From the NCBI GenBank assembly GCA_937916515.1, contig CALFSX010000214.1:44956-108955 (forward strand): 64,000 bases of DNA, read 5' to 3'. Position numbers and translations under genes: made by a program. The notes under the pieces are model-generated. The model saw only the letters and a program-made list of their open reading frames with translations, was not told where the DNA came from and did no database searches. Shown here one piece after another: positions 17,527 to 27,168 of the stretch. The DNA is from an uncultured Planctomycetaceae bacterium (GTDB taxonomy: Bacteria > Planctomycetota > Planctomycetia > Planctomycetales > Planctomycetaceae). The number at the start of each line of letters is the position of its first letter. Position 1 is the first letter of the stretch.

Positions 17527-19026
17527 ATGACGATCCAGTTCTACAACACGCTGACCAACAAAGCCGAAGAATTCACACCCGTCAATGACGACTGCGTGAG
17601 AATGTACAGCTGTGGTCCGACCGTGTACGACTTTGCTCACATCGGCAACTTTCGATCGTTTCTGTTCTCCGACGTAATTCGTCGAACGCTGGAATTTTTT
17701 GGACACAAGGTTCATCACGTGATGAACATCACCGACGTCGGTCACATGACGGACGACAGCAGTGCCGACGGTGCTGGCGAAGACAAAATGGCGGCCGCTG
17801 CACAGCGAGTCAAAGAAGACAAAAAGTCCGGCAAGGTGCCCGAAGGCGCGGTCGAGAATCCGGAAGATCCGTATCAGATTGCAGACTACTACACCAAAGC
17901 ATTTCTTGAAGATGCTCAAACGTTGGGTGTGAAGGTCGCCTTCGAACCGGAAAACATTCTGAAGGCCACCGACAACATCGACATCATGCAGGAAATGATC
18001 TCGCAGTTGATCAGCAAGGGCCATGCTTATGTGGGACCGGATGGAGTCGTTTATTACAGCGTCGAAAGCTTCCCCGACTATGGCAAGCTAAGCGGGAACA
18101 CTCTGGAAAACCTGCAAATGGGCGCCGGCGGTCGAATTAACGAAACCGACCAATCCAACAAACGACATCCCGCGGACTTTATGCTGTGGAAGGCTGACAG
18201 CACTCATATTATGAAATGGGATTCGCCGTGGGGAGCCGGCTATCCGGGTTGGCATATCGAATGTTCGTGCATGGCTCGCAATCGTCTTGGCAAAGATGTC
18301 ATTGACATCCACACGGGCGGCGAAGACCTGATCTTTCCCCACCACGAATGCGAGATCGCTCAATCACGCGGTGCCACTGGCGCTGATACGTTCGCAAAGT
18401 TCTGGATGCATGCTCGATTTCTGCTGGTCGAAGGCGAAAAGATGTCCAAGAGCAAGGGCAGCTTCTGGACAGTCCGCGACGTCCTGGAAGGCCGCGCAAC
18501 AGGCATCAACGTTCATCCGGCCGTGCTGCGATTAGAACTGATCAAGTCTCACTATCGATCGAATATGAACTTCACCAGGAAGGGCCTTGTGGATTCGGCA
18601 AACATTGTGAAACGCCTGACAGAATTTCGCACCAAACTGGAAGCGGCCGCGAACGGCGAAGTTGCTGAAGTGGATCTGAGTCACCCGATTCTGAAAGAAT
18701 TCGGAGCCGCTCTGGCAGACGATCTGAACTTCTCAAAGGCGCTGGCAGTCGTATTGCCGTGGGCAAGTTCAGACCCAGACAATGTGGCTGAAGCGTTGGC
18801 TGTGCTGAACAAGATCAACGACGTGCTGGCGGTTGCTCCGTTGGGAGACGAAAAAAGCGGCGGAGGCGATGATTCTGAAATCGTTGCTTTGTGCAAGGCA
18901 ATTGATGCAGCTCGAGCAGCCAAGGACTGGGCAACTTCGGACGCACTGCGAAAGCAGATTGAATCCGCGGGTTACGAAGTGAAAAACAGCCCGGAAGGCA
19001 CCATCGCCATTAAAAAACTGGCATAG
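17527..19026 (+). CDS. cysS: Cysteinyl-tRNA synthetase
   Basis: Class I aminoacyl-tRNA synthetase, 499 residues. It has the first zinc ligand in YSCGPTVYD, the HIGH-type FAHIGN motif, the zinc/cysteine-binding WHIECSCMA and [19 protein letters not shown], and the KMSKSKG loop. The C-terminal anticodon-binding helices follow ([31 protein letters not shown]). Insertions in the connective region contain a charged [18 protein letters not shown] stretch, which may be lineage-specific. Confidence 0.97.
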   Translation: MTIQFYNTLTNKAEEFTPVNDDCVRMYSCGPTVYDFAHIGNFRSFLFSDVIRRTLEFFGHKVHHVMNITDVGHMTDDSSADGAGEDKMAAAAQRVKEDKKSGKVPEGAVENPEDPYQIADYYTKAFLEDAQTLGVKVAFEPENILKATDNIDIMQEMISQLISKGHAYVGPDGVVYYSVESFPDYGKLSGNTLENLQMGAGGRINETDQSNKRHPADFMLWKADSTHIMKWDSPWGAGYPGWHIECSCMARNRLGKDVIDIHTGGEDLIFPHHECEIAQSRGATGADTFAKFWMHARFLLVEGEKMSKSKGSFWTVRDVLEGRATGINVHPAVLRLELIKSHYRSNMNFTRKGLVDSANIVKRLTEFRTKLEAAANGEVAEVDLSHPILKEFGAALADDLNFSKALAVVLPWASSDPDNVAEALAVLNKINDVLAVAPLGDEKSGGGDDSEIVALCKAIDAARAAKDWATSDALRKQIESAGYEVKNSPEGTIAIKKLA

Positions 19027-19089
19027 ACAACGCCCGCAAGAAACTTGCAGCGAATTTCTCGCGGTAGATCTTCAGGAGATAATCGCAAC

Positions 19090-19527
19090 ATGTCTCAGAC
19101 ATCAACAGTACCAGTTCCAAAGTGGTTTAAGACCGTTGGCATTGTCGCTCTCGTGTGGAATCTGTTGGGGCTGATGGCTTTTGTGATGCAGGTCACGATG
19201 AGCGACGCGGCATTGGCGGAACTTCCGGAAAACCAACAGGAACTCTACAAGTCTATGCCGAGTTGGGTGAACGTCGCCTTTGCTGTTGCCGTAATCTGCG
19301 GCACACTGGGATGCATTCTGCTGCTCGCCCAGAAGAGACTGGCGCTGCCAGTGTTCATTACGTCATTAATCGGCGTGCTGGCTCAGAACTACTACAACTT
19401 CTTCGCATCCAACGCTGTCGAAGTGATGGGAGCCGGAGCAGCAGCGATGCCCGTCATGGTTATCGTTATCGCAATTCTACTGATCTGCTTGACCGTCAAC
19501 GCAAGAACCAAAGGCTGGCTCCTTTAA
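19090..19527 (+). CDS. Small four-helix membrane protein
   Basis: 145 residues with four predicted transmembrane helices (WFKTVGIVALVWNLLGLMAF; VNVAFAVAVICGTLGCILLL; LPVFITSLIGVLAQNYYNFF; PVMVIVIAILLICLTVNA). A family with the same layout is widespread and sometimes annotated as a sugar transporter without proof. The ATG at 19090 has AGGAG about 12 nt upstream; the longer in-frame start is not supported. It lies 63 bp after cysS on the same strand. Confidence 0.78.
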   Translation: MSQTSTVPVPKWFKTVGIVALVWNLLGLMAFVMQVTMSDAALAELPENQQELYKSMPSWVNVAFAVAVICGTLGCILLLAQKRLALPVFITSLIGVLAQNYYNFFASNAVEVMGAGAAAMPVMVIVIAILLICLTVNARTKGWLL

Positions 19528-19616
19528 GCGGCCAGCATGTCCCAGCGGGCGATGGCTGACACCACGGTAAATGTTCAAGCAAACGCCCTTAGCCGAGGAT
19601 CGCTGTTACAAACGCG

Positions 19617-20816
19617 TCAAGGTTTTAACGGCAGACAGCGTTGCAGAGTCATCAGCGCGTAGGCGGTTCCGTAGGGTTCGTGATAGTCGTACAGCGGATA
19701 GTCCCACCACGAACCATTCTTTTCCTGTCGATCAAGCATCAGTCTGGCCAACATCGGTCGAAACGGAGCCTGCTGGTCTTCGGGAAGCTGCTTCAAGCTC
19801 AACGCGGCATAGTAGTGACCGAAGTAGTAAAAGTAGCCCGCCACCTGAAACCACGATTCGTGAGGCACAGGACGCTTGCGGCCGATATCCAGCCAGCCGT
19901 TACGAACATACAAACGCACCAGCCAGCTTTTGATCACATCGTCTGTGATTGACGTATCGCCCCATTCTCGTAGCGCACAATTGCAGCATTGTGTGCGACC
20001 GAGGCTTCCTCCCGGCCGATTGATTTCACGCATCGGGCGGTCTTTCAGGTATTCACCGTACAAATAGCTGAAGTCGCTTTTCTTCTGCCGTTCCGTCGCC
20101 GCGATGGCGCGATTGACGATTCTTTCCGGTGGAGCAACCCCAATGGCTTTTGCTTCCGCAAATGCCACCAAAACGGCTCCGTTCACGAAGCTGATCGAAC
20201 TGGATGTCGGTCGCTGAGCTTCATAGCGAAAGTCATAATATCCCCAGCCGCCGTCCACGGATTCATAGCGAGTTAGTTTTTCGAATTGCTGCTGAATGAG
20301 TTCTTCGATCTTTGTTCGTCGCTCCGCATCTTCCGGTTTCAGTGCGTGCAGGCGAACCAACGCCTGAATCGAATAGGCGTGCCCCCAAACATTGTAGATT
20401 GCATCACCGGTGGCTCGCCGCAGATCCGGAAGATGTTCGATCAACCACGCTTCGGCTTTAGCAACGGCCTGCATGGCGTCAGCATTTTCCGGTGCCGATT
20501 CCAGCAATGCCGAAATGCACAGCGCGGTTGTCGCCGTTCGAAACGCATGGTGTGCTCCCGGAACAGGAGCGTAAATGTTCAAAGACTTCGTGCGAGTCGC
20601 CGATCCCCATGACCCGTTGGCATTTTGTTTCTGAAGAAGAAACAAAATGCCTTTATCCATTGATGCAATGATCTCCGCATTTGTCGGTGCATCAACGGTC
20701 GGCAGGTCTTCGGCTTCGTTCGACTGAGTTTGTTCAACATCTGCGAACGAAGTACTGCACGCCAATACAATGGCGCATGCCGTCGATGCTCGCATAATCT
20801 GTTGGAAGATGTTCAT
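19617..20816 (-). CDS. Secreted terpene-cyclase/prenyltransferase-fold protein
   Basis: 399 residues with a signal peptide. It contains the repeated Q-x-x-x-GSWG (QNANGSWG), DGGWGYYDF and KNGSWWDYP motifs of alpha/alpha-toroid proteins related to squalene-hopene cyclase and prenyltransferases. I do not see the DxDD cyclase motif, so catalysis in terpene synthesis is doubtful. Secreted relatives are typical of planctomycetes and may bind or process polymers. It is read 39 bp downstream of the membrane-fusion-type adaptor gene. Confidence 0.8.
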   Translation of the reverse strand: MNIFQQIMRASTACAIVLACSTSFADVEQTQSNEAEDLPTVDAPTNAEIIASMDKGILFLLQKQNANGSWGSATRTKSLNIYAPVPGAHHAFRTATTALCISALLESAPENADAMQAVAKAEAWLIEHLPDLRRATGDAIYNVWGHAYSIQALVRLHALKPEDAERRTKIEELIQQQFEKLTRYESVDGGWGYYDFRYEAQRPTSSSISFVNGAVLVAFAEAKAIGVAPPERIVNRAIAATERQKKSDFSYLYGEYLKDRPMREINRPGGSLGRTQCCNCALREWGDTSITDDVIKSWLVRLYVRNGWLDIGRKRPVPHESWFQVAGYFYYFGHYYAALSLKQLPEDQQAPFRPMLARLMLDRQEKNGSWWDYPLYDYHEPYGTAYALMTLQRCLPLKP

Positions 20817-20855
20817 TTTCGGTTCCTCAAATACAACAATGCGGTAACCGGTGAA

Positions 20856-22073
20856 CTATTTATTGGTGGGAAGTGTGACCGAACACGACGTGCCCGGCAC
20901 GATATCGCCACTGAATTTCATGACGGCGATGACGCAATCAAACTTGTTGTTGGCGTAGGGAATGCGATCTACGGTTTTGACTCGCACGTTAATGGGGTCA
21001 CCGTTGACGGCGTTCGAAACTGCGGTTCCATTAAGTCCGACGCTTACCTGCTTCAGCAGCGTTTCCGTCAGTTCCGTACGAATTTGCAGCTTGGCCGGAT
21101 TAACAAGAGTAACCAGAACCTGATCATCAGAAACTGTTGAGCCTGATTCCAGCGAGCTCGGCTTGTCGCTCAGTTTTCCCCGCGTCAGTGGACCGTGATA
21201 GGCAATGCCATCGTGCGGAGCAGTGATGACAAGTTGCTTGCGTTCCGCCTGAAGGTCTTTGAATTCCTGTTCCTGCTTTTGCAGTTTTTCGCGTTTGCGA
21301 CGGATGTCGATTTCCTGTCTCAAAGCAGCGTTCTTCAAGCTTAACATTGCAGACTTATGTGCCATTTCAGCTCGGGTCAAAGCTTCCTGCTGCTGGATTG
21401 TTTGTAGTGGGATCGATTGTTCCAGAGTTCGTTCGGTTTGAACTTTCGTCCCTTCGAATCGAAATTCCGCGCTTTCCACTGCCTGTTGGGCTCGCTTCAA
21501 AACGATCTCTTCCGATTCTTCGGTCAGCTCGTCTTCTTTATACATTTGTTCCAGCTGCTTCAGTTCTTCCATAGCATTGGCCAACGATGCTTCTGCCGAC
21601 TTTAAGCTGAAATGAGCGTTAGCAACCGAACGGTCTCGGTCTACCTGCTGATAATTGTCGAAGGCCTGCTTCGCAAGTTTCAGAGCTCGTTCGGCAGCGG
21701 CCTTATCCAACACCTGACTTGCCTTGAACGCCACGTATGCAGCTTCATCTTCTTCCATTGAGATTCGCGCCAACTGCAAACTGTATTGTCCAGCTTCAAT
21801 TTTCTCATCGACCGGTTCTGTTTCAAACGATGCGACAACTTGCCCTTTACGAACCTTGCTTCCATGAGAAACAACATTCTTGATCACCAACGATTTCAAC
21901 TCGTCGGCTTTCACAGCCAGTTCAGAAGATTGAACAGCTTCGAACGTGCCGTTCAGAGTGAGAACAGGCTCCGGCTTTGGTTCGTCAGCCTTTTTCGCTT
22001 CGTCAGCTGCGGCCGAAGAACAGGTGATTGCAGCTGCCAGCAAGAACAAGAGCGGCGAGAATTTCGATGGCAT
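20856..22073 (-). CDS. HlyD-type periplasmic adaptor protein
   Basis: 405 residues: signal peptide, then a lipoyl/barrel-sandwich half-motif (VKADELKSLVIKNVVSHGSKVRKGQVVASFETEPVD). A long alpha-helical coiled coil follows at about residues 90-270, with the second lipoyl half in KQLVITAPHDGIAYHGPL and a C-terminal beta-barrel. This is the architecture of membrane-fusion proteins of RND, ABC or type I export systems. No pump or outer-membrane factor lies next to it; the downstream partner is the toroid protein. Confidence 0.87.
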   Translation of the reverse strand: MPSKFSPLLFLLAAAITCSSAAADEAKKADEPKPEPVLTLNGTFEAVQSSELAVKADELKSLVIKNVVSHGSKVRKGQVVASFETEPVDEKIEAGQYSLQLARISMEEDEAAYVAFKASQVLDKAAAERALKLAKQAFDNYQQVDRDRSVANAHFSLKSAEASLANAMEELKQLEQMYKEDELTEESEEIVLKRAQQAVESAEFRFEGTKVQTERTLEQSIPLQTIQQQEALTRAEMAHKSAMLSLKNAALRQEIDIRRKREKLQKQEQEFKDLQAERKQLVITAPHDGIAYHGPLTRGKLSDKPSSLESGSTVSDDQVLVTLVNPAKLQIRTELTETLLKQVSVGLNGTAVSNAVNGDPINVRVKTVDRIPYANNKFDCVIAVMKFSGDIVPGTSCSVTLPTNK

Positions 22074-22272
22074 TGGAAAACTCCGGAATCATCATGGTCG
22101 GTGAGTATGGCGCGTTGCGTGGCCGATTGCGGCGGGATGGCAGGAAAGCGCATTGTCCGTGGAACGCTCAGGTTCGCATCGAGTGAAGCAAAGTCAAGTT
22201 GTTGCTGGGGCCGCTTCTGGATGGTTCTATGAAAACGCTGGGAAACTGACCGTTTTCGTGCGAATTTCTGAA

Positions 22273-22836
22273 TCACGCGGGGAACTGGGGCTTGTTAATC
22301 CATAACCGCAGGATCGCGATGCAAGTGGGCGTGTGGCTGATCGAACCATCGCAAACGGCTGAGTAAGCCTCTGCTAACGTAATGCTGACGCACTCAATCT
22401 GTTCGGTGCCTTCGGGATTGGTTTCGTGAAACGTCAGCCCCGTGGCCAGAAACATCGTCGTGGGCGAAACCACGCTGGCAGTAAACGGATCCACGGTTGT
22501 GAGTTCTGTCCATGTTGCGGCAGAGATCCCCAGTTCTTCGGCCAGTTCGCGTTTAGCACATTCGATGGCGGGTTCGTCTGCTTCACGTCCGCCACTGACT
22601 GCTTCCAAAGTGACTCGCCCAACGGCATAGTGGAATTCTTTGGTGAGATAAATCGTATCATCCTGATAGGCCAGCACACAAACGCCATGCTTGATTGTGA
22701 CAACGCTGTGAGTTCCAGGATTACCGTCCGGGCGGATGACGTCGTCTTTTCGAACCTTCAACCACGGGTCTGCATAAACTTCCGTGGTGTTCAGAATTTT
22801 CCAGGGCCCGTGTGCAGTACCGTTATGAATTGTCAT
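22273..22836 (-). CDS. Nudix hydrolase (ADP-ribose/sugar-nucleotide type)
   Basis: 187 residues. A perfect Nudix box G-x5-E-x7-REUxEExGU is present, starting with GGREADE and ending with RELAEELGI. The long N-terminal domain with two beta strands (WKILNTTEVYADPWLKVRKD) fits ADP-ribose pyrophosphatase-type enzymes. I chose the ATG at 22836 (TIHNG-); the frame continues upstream to 22992 but that part has no conserved content. Confidence 0.88.
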   Translation of the reverse strand: MTIHNGTAHGPWKILNTTEVYADPWLKVRKDDVIRPDGNPGTHSVVTIKHGVCVLAYQDDTIYLTKEFHYAVGRVTLEAVSGGREADEPAIECAKRELAEELGISAATWTELTTVDPFTASVVSPTTMFLATGLTFHETNPEGTEQIECVSITLAEAYSAVCDGSISHTPTCIAILRLWINKPQFPA

Positions 22837-23296
22837 AGTTTTGTCCGTGCTCGCTGAGGCGGTGGCGGTGGCGATGATGAGGCCAGTTGTTGTCGAATTC
22901 GCGACAACTGTATTCAACGCGACGTCATGTGGCGAGCGATCCGCCAGAGCCCAAACAGGAAGCCGATCGTTCACAACTTGTTCGCGGCACAAGAGTTACG
23001 TTCAAGTACAAAAAGTGCAATCCGCGTGGCATTGAGTTCGCGTATTTCCAAAACCAACAAACAAGCTCGGATGGAATCGAGACTAAATAAAAAGTGATTC
23101 AGGTCGTTGGCCCGCTGAGGCACTCGCTCAGTGGGCAACCTGGAAAAACCGTTGAAGACTTTCTCTTTCCACAACGGATACAGAAGGACCCACCACGGAG
23201 CAATGGCAGTGTCTGTTCGTCCTGACGAAGATTCTGTGTTCGTTGTGGAACGGGAAGGCCTTCAGCCCACAAACAACATCCCAGAGAAAATGACAA
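22837..23296. other. Intergenic region with two stem-loops
   Basis: About 460 bp. A first hairpin (23110-23119 with 23127-23136) has a single wobble. A second long inverted repeat pairs 23167-23185 with 23232-23250: 17 of 19 positions are complementary and two are G-U type. No convincing gene. Confidence 0.55.
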
Positions 23297-23650
23297 ATGA
23301 AACAAGCACTCATGACGGCGCTTCTGGCCAGCAGCGTTGTCGTTGCAAACTACGAAAAAGCGATCGCACACGATGATCACAGCCTTCCACGAATTCAAAG
23401 CGCAGGTTTTGCCACCTTTGTGAATGTGGTCCCAGCCTATGATTCATCATTCAGTGGGCGCGACAATTCTCGCGACATAAACAGATTCAATACCGCCTTC
23501 AAAACGCGTTCCGCCCTGGACACTCTGACCTATTCTCGCCATGGGTCGTTTTACCCGACAACCTCATACCGACAAGCCGTCCCAAGCTACGGCTTCAGCG
23601 GCAACATAGACGGTCGCTGTCTGCAAACAATCAGGTTTCACAAGCGATAG
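23297..23650 (+). CDS. Possible small secreted protein
   Basis: 117 residues beginning with a plausible signal peptide (KQALMTALLASSVVVANYEKAIA), then a short Ser/Arg/Tyr-rich polar chain with no recognisable domain. No clear ribosome-binding site (GAGAAAATGACAA precedes). The signal-like start makes it more credible than other short frames here, but it may be spurious. Confidence 0.4.
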   Translation: MKQALMTALLASSVVVANYEKAIAHDDHSLPRIQSAGFATFVNVVPAYDSSFSGRDNSRDINRFNTAFKTRSALDTLTYSRHGSFYPTTSYRQAVPSYGFSGNIDGRCLQTIRFHKR

Positions 23651-23689
23651 ACGTTTCGTAGAACAGCAATTGTCGAATTCCGATGCGCT

Positions 23690-24060
23690 CTCAAGATTAT
23701 ACGCCCGCGGTGCGCGCATGAGTCTGAGTAGCGACTCGGCGGTCCGAACATTCCACGCTGTAAGACATGCCACGCCACCAGGCCAAGGACGAAGCCCTAC
23801 GCCGTGAAGGGCTTTGAAAAGCAAAAACACTGTTTGAACTGGAGAAGAGGCTGTCGTGCCGAATGGGCTTCAGTCACGAAGTGACGTTAGGTAGTAGCCA
23901 CCCGTGGTTTGCAAAAAGTCAGACGGAAAGTCCCGAAGGGACGGTAGGCGTATCATTTCGCGTTGTTGCCTGTCGTCCCTTCAGGACTGAAAACGACTGT
24001 CGAATGCTGTTCCACGGGCTCGCGCCCGTGGCTATCACCTACCGTCACTTCGTGACTTAA
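23690..24060 (-). repeat. Composite repeat: element copy 4 plus hairpin string (inverted partner of 1-344)
   Basis: The reverse complement of about 23690-24003 runs in the same order as 1-344, by eye roughly 80-85% identical. It contains element copy 4 at 23690-23798 and the hairpin units GTCACTTCGTGAC, GTCCCTTCGGGAC and GTCCTGAAGGGAC. One hairpin (CCACGGGTGG near 23901-23910) has lost its central nine bases compared with 98-117. An intact CCACGGGC-TCGC-GCCCGTGG hairpin with a GTCACTTCGTGAC unit follows at about 24013-24057. Confidence 0.8.
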
Positions 24061-24147
24061 CCGCTTCCAAACTCCAGCCTGCGATCTTCGCTTTATCTCA
24101 CGGTTTTCCCACTCAAAAATCGCCTCACCGCGTTGGGCGAAGCCCTG

Positions 24148-24281
24148 TTAGAGCCTTACTAAAAATGATACACGCACGGCGCGCATCATTCTGTTAGCGA
24201 CAACGGAGCGGCTCGGCGGTTCGAACATTCCACGCTGTAAGACATGCCACGCCACCGTGTCAAGGGCGAAGCCCTTGTTAG
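24148..24281 (-). repeat. Dispersed element, copy 5, directly after a stop codon
   Basis: Full copy (TTAGAGCCTTACT... to ...CAAGGGCGAAGCCCTTGTTAG on the plus strand). On the minus strand the CAAGGGC hairpin begins at 24277, the base after the TAA stop (24278-24280) of the Gfo/Idh/MocA gene. A partial second end, GGGCGAAGCCCTGTTAG, abuts it at about 24136-24152, suggesting tandem or nested insertion. Confidence 0.8.
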
Positions 24282-25633
24282 GTGAGTGTCCAGCCGTTTC
24301 GGTATTCTCGGCGGAGGAATTGATCGGCTTCGGGGGCGTTGGTGGCTTTCATATTGGCGGCGTCCCATTCCAGTTTCCTGCCCGTGCGGAAGGCGACGTT
24401 GCCCAGATGATTGGCTTCAGTCAGCCAGCCTGCGTATTCGAAATTGCAGGTTGTCGGCGCGCCGGTTTTGGCAGCGTGAACCCATTCGGCATGGTGTCCG
24501 AGCGATGCGGGGATGAATGGTTCTGGTGGAGTAAAGTCTTTGAACTTATCTTCCGGCAGCAGCAGGTGCTTGCTGTAATCTGAAAGCAACATACCATCAT
24601 CGCCGATAAACAGGACTCCGCTGTTCCATGGTGGTATTTCGCCTGAAGCAAGAATAGCGGGTTTGTTGATGCCCTGATACCAGCTGACTTTTACGGCGGG
24701 CATGTCAGCTCGAGCTGGGTATTCGTAGTTGGCCTGCATCGATGCGGGAGCGATTTCTGCGTGCGGTGCCGGACCAGACGCGGCAATGGTTGAAGGCGCC
24801 TGAAGCTTCAGAGCCCAGAAAGGCAGGTCAATCCAATGACTGCCGAGATCAGACATGGTTCCGTTGCCAAAGTCCCACCAGCGATACCACTTGGGACCGG
24901 GAAAATAGACGTTGTTAAACGGACGATAAGGTGCTGGCCCAACCCACAGATCCCAATTCACGCCGGCTGGAATTGGATCTTCAGTGGCTGGTCGTTCTTC
25001 TACGTAGACGATGTCTTTGTTAGCGATGGAATCTTCCTGCGACTGCCGTCCCCAGGTTCGACCAACCCAAACATGACATTCGCGAACAGGACCGATTGCA
25101 CCCGACTGAACCAGCTCGACAACTCGGCGATAATTATTCCCAGCGTGAATTTGTGTTCCCATCTGAGTTGCAACGCCAGCTTTCGCCGCCGCTTCTCGAA
25201 TGACGCGAGCTTCGTACACACTGTGTGTCAGCGGCTTTTCGCAGTAAACGTGTTTGCCAAGTTGCAGCGCAGGCAGGGTGGCAAAGGCGTGAGTGTGTTC
25301 GCAGGTGCTGACGGCGACGGCGTCGAATTCGTCTGCGTGATCGAAGATCTTTCGGAAGTCGACTTCCGTGCGCGCTGACGGGTGAGCTGCGGCGGCTCGA
25401 TTCAGATTGTTTTCGTTGACGTCACACAACGCGACAATGCTTTCACTGGAAAGCGACGAAAGATTACTTCCACCTCTGCCGCCACAACCGATCACGGCGA
25501 TTCTAAGTTTTTCTTTTTCATCCTGAGCAACGGGCTTTTCGTCAGCAAACAGTCCCGACGAGAAGGCGGCTGTCCCGACCAGGACGGAAGATGACTTTAG
25601 AAAGTTGCGGCGAGTCGATGAGTTGAGATTCAT
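24278..25633 (-). CDS. Twin-arginine-exported Gfo/Idh/MocA family oxidoreductase
   Basis: 451 residues. A Tat signal [19 protein letters not shown] is followed by a Rossmann fold ([13 protein letters not shown]) and the family's [15 protein letters not shown] motif, where the Glu-Lys-Pro helps bind NAD(P) and substrate. Secreted members of this family are abundant in planctomycetes and probably oxidise or rearrange sugars. The C-terminal domain has conserved [11 protein letters not shown] and [12 protein letters not shown]. The TAA stop coincides with the left end of element copy 5. Confidence 0.92.
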   Translation of the reverse strand: MNLNSSTRRNFLKSSSVLVGTAAFSSGLFADEKPVAQDEKEKLRIAVIGCGGRGGSNLSSLSSESIVALCDVNENNLNRAAAAHPSARTEVDFRKIFDHADEFDAVAVSTCEHTHAFATLPALQLGKHVYCEKPLTHSVYEARVIREAAAKAGVATQMGTQIHAGNNYRRVVELVQSGAIGPVRECHVWVGRTWGRQSQEDSIANKDIVYVEERPATEDPIPAGVNWDLWVGPAPYRPFNNVYFPGPKWYRWWDFGNGTMSDLGSHWIDLPFWALKLQAPSTIAASGPAPHAEIAPASMQANYEYPARADMPAVKVSWYQGINKPAILASGEIPPWNSGVLFIGDDGMLLSDYSKHLLLPEDKFKDFTPPEPFIPASLGHHAEWVHAAKTGAPTTCNFEYAGWLTEANHLGNVAFRTGRKLEWDAANMKATNAPEADQFLRREYRNGWTLT

Positions 25634-25672
25634 GAGGTTGGCCTAAATTGGAGGGAGTTAAGACTGCGAGGA

Positions 25673-25806
25673 TAGACTTCTTATTGCAGCGAACATGTTC
25701 AGTTTGTGTCAAGTTTTTTGAGCGACAACGGAGCGGCTCGGCGATTCGAACGTCCCACGTCGTCCCGCCAACCACGCCAACGGGTCAAGGGCGGAGCCCT
25801 TGTTAG
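25673..25806 (-). repeat. Dispersed element, copy 6, with alternative tail
   Basis: Core at 25720-25806 (AGCGACAACGGAGCGGCTCGGCG to GGGCGGAGCCCTTGTTAG, plus-strand reading). It is preceded by a ~50-bp tail (25673-25720, AGACTTCTT...GTCAAGTTTTTTG) that recurs at 26821-26870 and, in weaker form, by copy 2. The hairpin begins 9 nt after the stop codon of the propeller gene. Confidence 0.75.
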
Positions 25807-25811
25807 AAAAG

Positions 25812-26684
25812 TTATTCAGGAACAGGAAGTCGCCAGAGTGGTTGTTTAGCACCTTCGCTGTTGACGAACAACCATTTGCCCGTGCGGTCGAAGCAAATAG
25901 TCTCGCCCTGTTTTCGAGGTGGCAACGAGAACGCAGTACCGGCAACACGAAACGCTTCTTCCCACGACTGCGCACGCGTGCGTTTTACCGCCAGAGCATT
26001 CAGCATGGTGCCAACGACCAGTATGTGCCCCGAAGGCGATATATCGAGGGCGGTCGCGTAAGGGATATAAGGAGACGCTATTCGTCGAGCGGTGAGCTTT
26101 TGTTTGGCGTCGTGAATATCAAGAGGCATCACATAGAGACCGCATTTGTGAGGCAGATCTTTGGTTAGCAGAAGAATTTCTTTTCGTTCGCTGTCCACAG
26201 CAAGTCCTTCACAGTCCCAGATGCCGTCTTCATACTTAAACTTCATTGTGGCGTGAATGGGAACAGACAGTTTCGAACCGAGCGTTTTGATATTCGGTTC
26301 CTGGATCAGGTGCAGTCGACAGTCGGGATCTTTATCTCCTCGACGCTTGCTGTTGTCTCCGATATCGCCGATCAACAGCCACGATTTACCATCGATACGA
26401 AAGGAACACATGTCTTCCCAGTCGTGAGCGTCGGCGTCCTTCACATCGACGACCGCTTTCGTTTCGCCATCAAATCCGACCAGATACAATCGTGCTTTGT
26501 CGCCGGAATCGTTGTGTATCCAGACAGCATTATCAAGCGTATAGCTGATGGCAATTCCACTGCTTTCGTTGATGTTGTTATCTTCGACGTTCGCCAGTTT
26601 CTGCGGGAAGTCCGCTTGAATGACCGATTGCTGGATCGCCGCCAACGCCAGAGAAAGCAGCAAGATGTTGCGAGATGACTTCAT
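25812..26684 (-). CDS. Secreted beta-propeller-like protein
   Basis: 290 residues with signal peptide (RNILLLSLALAAIQQSVIQA). Aspartate-rich blades: INESSGIAISYTLDNAVWIHNDSGDKARLYLVG, DAHDWEDMCSF, LIGDIGDN, WDCEGLAVDS and a closing ETICFDRTGKWLFVNSEG. The HNDSGD and GDIGDN acidic loops suggest calcium binding as in phytase/esterase-like propellers, but no catalytic set can be named. I chose the ATG at 26684 because it opens the signal peptide; the extension to 26774 is not conserved. Confidence 0.8.
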   Translation of the reverse strand: MKSSRNILLLSLALAAIQQSVIQADFPQKLANVEDNNINESSGIAISYTLDNAVWIHNDSGDKARLYLVGFDGETKAVVDVKDADAHDWEDMCSFRIDGKSWLLIGDIGDNSKRRGDKDPDCRLHLIQEPNIKTLGSKLSVPIHATMKFKYEDGIWDCEGLAVDSERKEILLLTKDLPHKCGLYVMPLDIHDAKQKLTARRIASPYIPYATALDISPSGHILVVGTMLNALAVKRTRAQSWEEAFRVAGTAFSLPPRKQGETICFDRTGKWLFVNSEGAKQPLWRLPVPE

Positions 26685-26820
26685 GACCTGCTTTGACAAC
26701 TGGGAAATGTTTGGGGGACTGACATATTCAGTCGCAGCGATGCGACCTCGTCCGCAAATTTCGGATACGTGCATTTACTGGAACCTGGTGCCAAAACATT
26801 CACCATTGTTCTTTTCTATT

Positions 26821-27059
26821 AGACTTCTTAAAGCAGCGAACTTGTTCATGTTGAGTCAAGTTTTCTGAGCGACGTAGTCGCGTTTCTGAGCGGCAGCTCA
26901 AATGGTCTGAGGCACAGCCTCGTTAGAGTCTTACTGAAAATGATGGGCGCACGGTGCGCGCATGTTGGTCGTAGCGACAACGGAGCGGCTCGGCGATTCG
27001 AACGTCCCATGTCTTCCAGCCAGCCACGCCACTGGGTCAAGGGCGAAGCCCTTGTTAGA
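26821..27059 (-). repeat. Alternative tail plus dispersed element, copy 7
   Basis: 26821-26876 repeats the tail of copy 6 (AGACTTCTTAAAGCAGCGAACTTGTTC...GTCAAGTTTTCTGAGCGAC). 26933-27059 is a full element copy on the minus strand, from TTAGAGTCTTACTGAAAATG through GCGCACGGTGCGCGC and the core to GGGCGAAGCCCTTGTTAG. No gene ends at its hairpin; the DMT transporter starts 110 bp further on. Confidence 0.78.
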
Positions 27060-27168
27060 AGTGTGTCCGCTTCACCCGAGGAAGGCAATCGAGCGGATCA
27101 AACTGTTTGTGGTTGAGTCTTCGATTGAACACCCTACACTTCCGGCATCTGCTGAAGTTTGTGTTCTG

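Noticed and set aside
23297..23650. Confident call of a small secreted gene
   Set aside because: Kept only at low confidence: signal-like start but no ribosome-binding site or conserved feature.
26962..27168. Extended N-terminus of the DMT transporter
   Set aside because: The extension is the reading-through of element copy 7. The conserved first helix starts at 27169.
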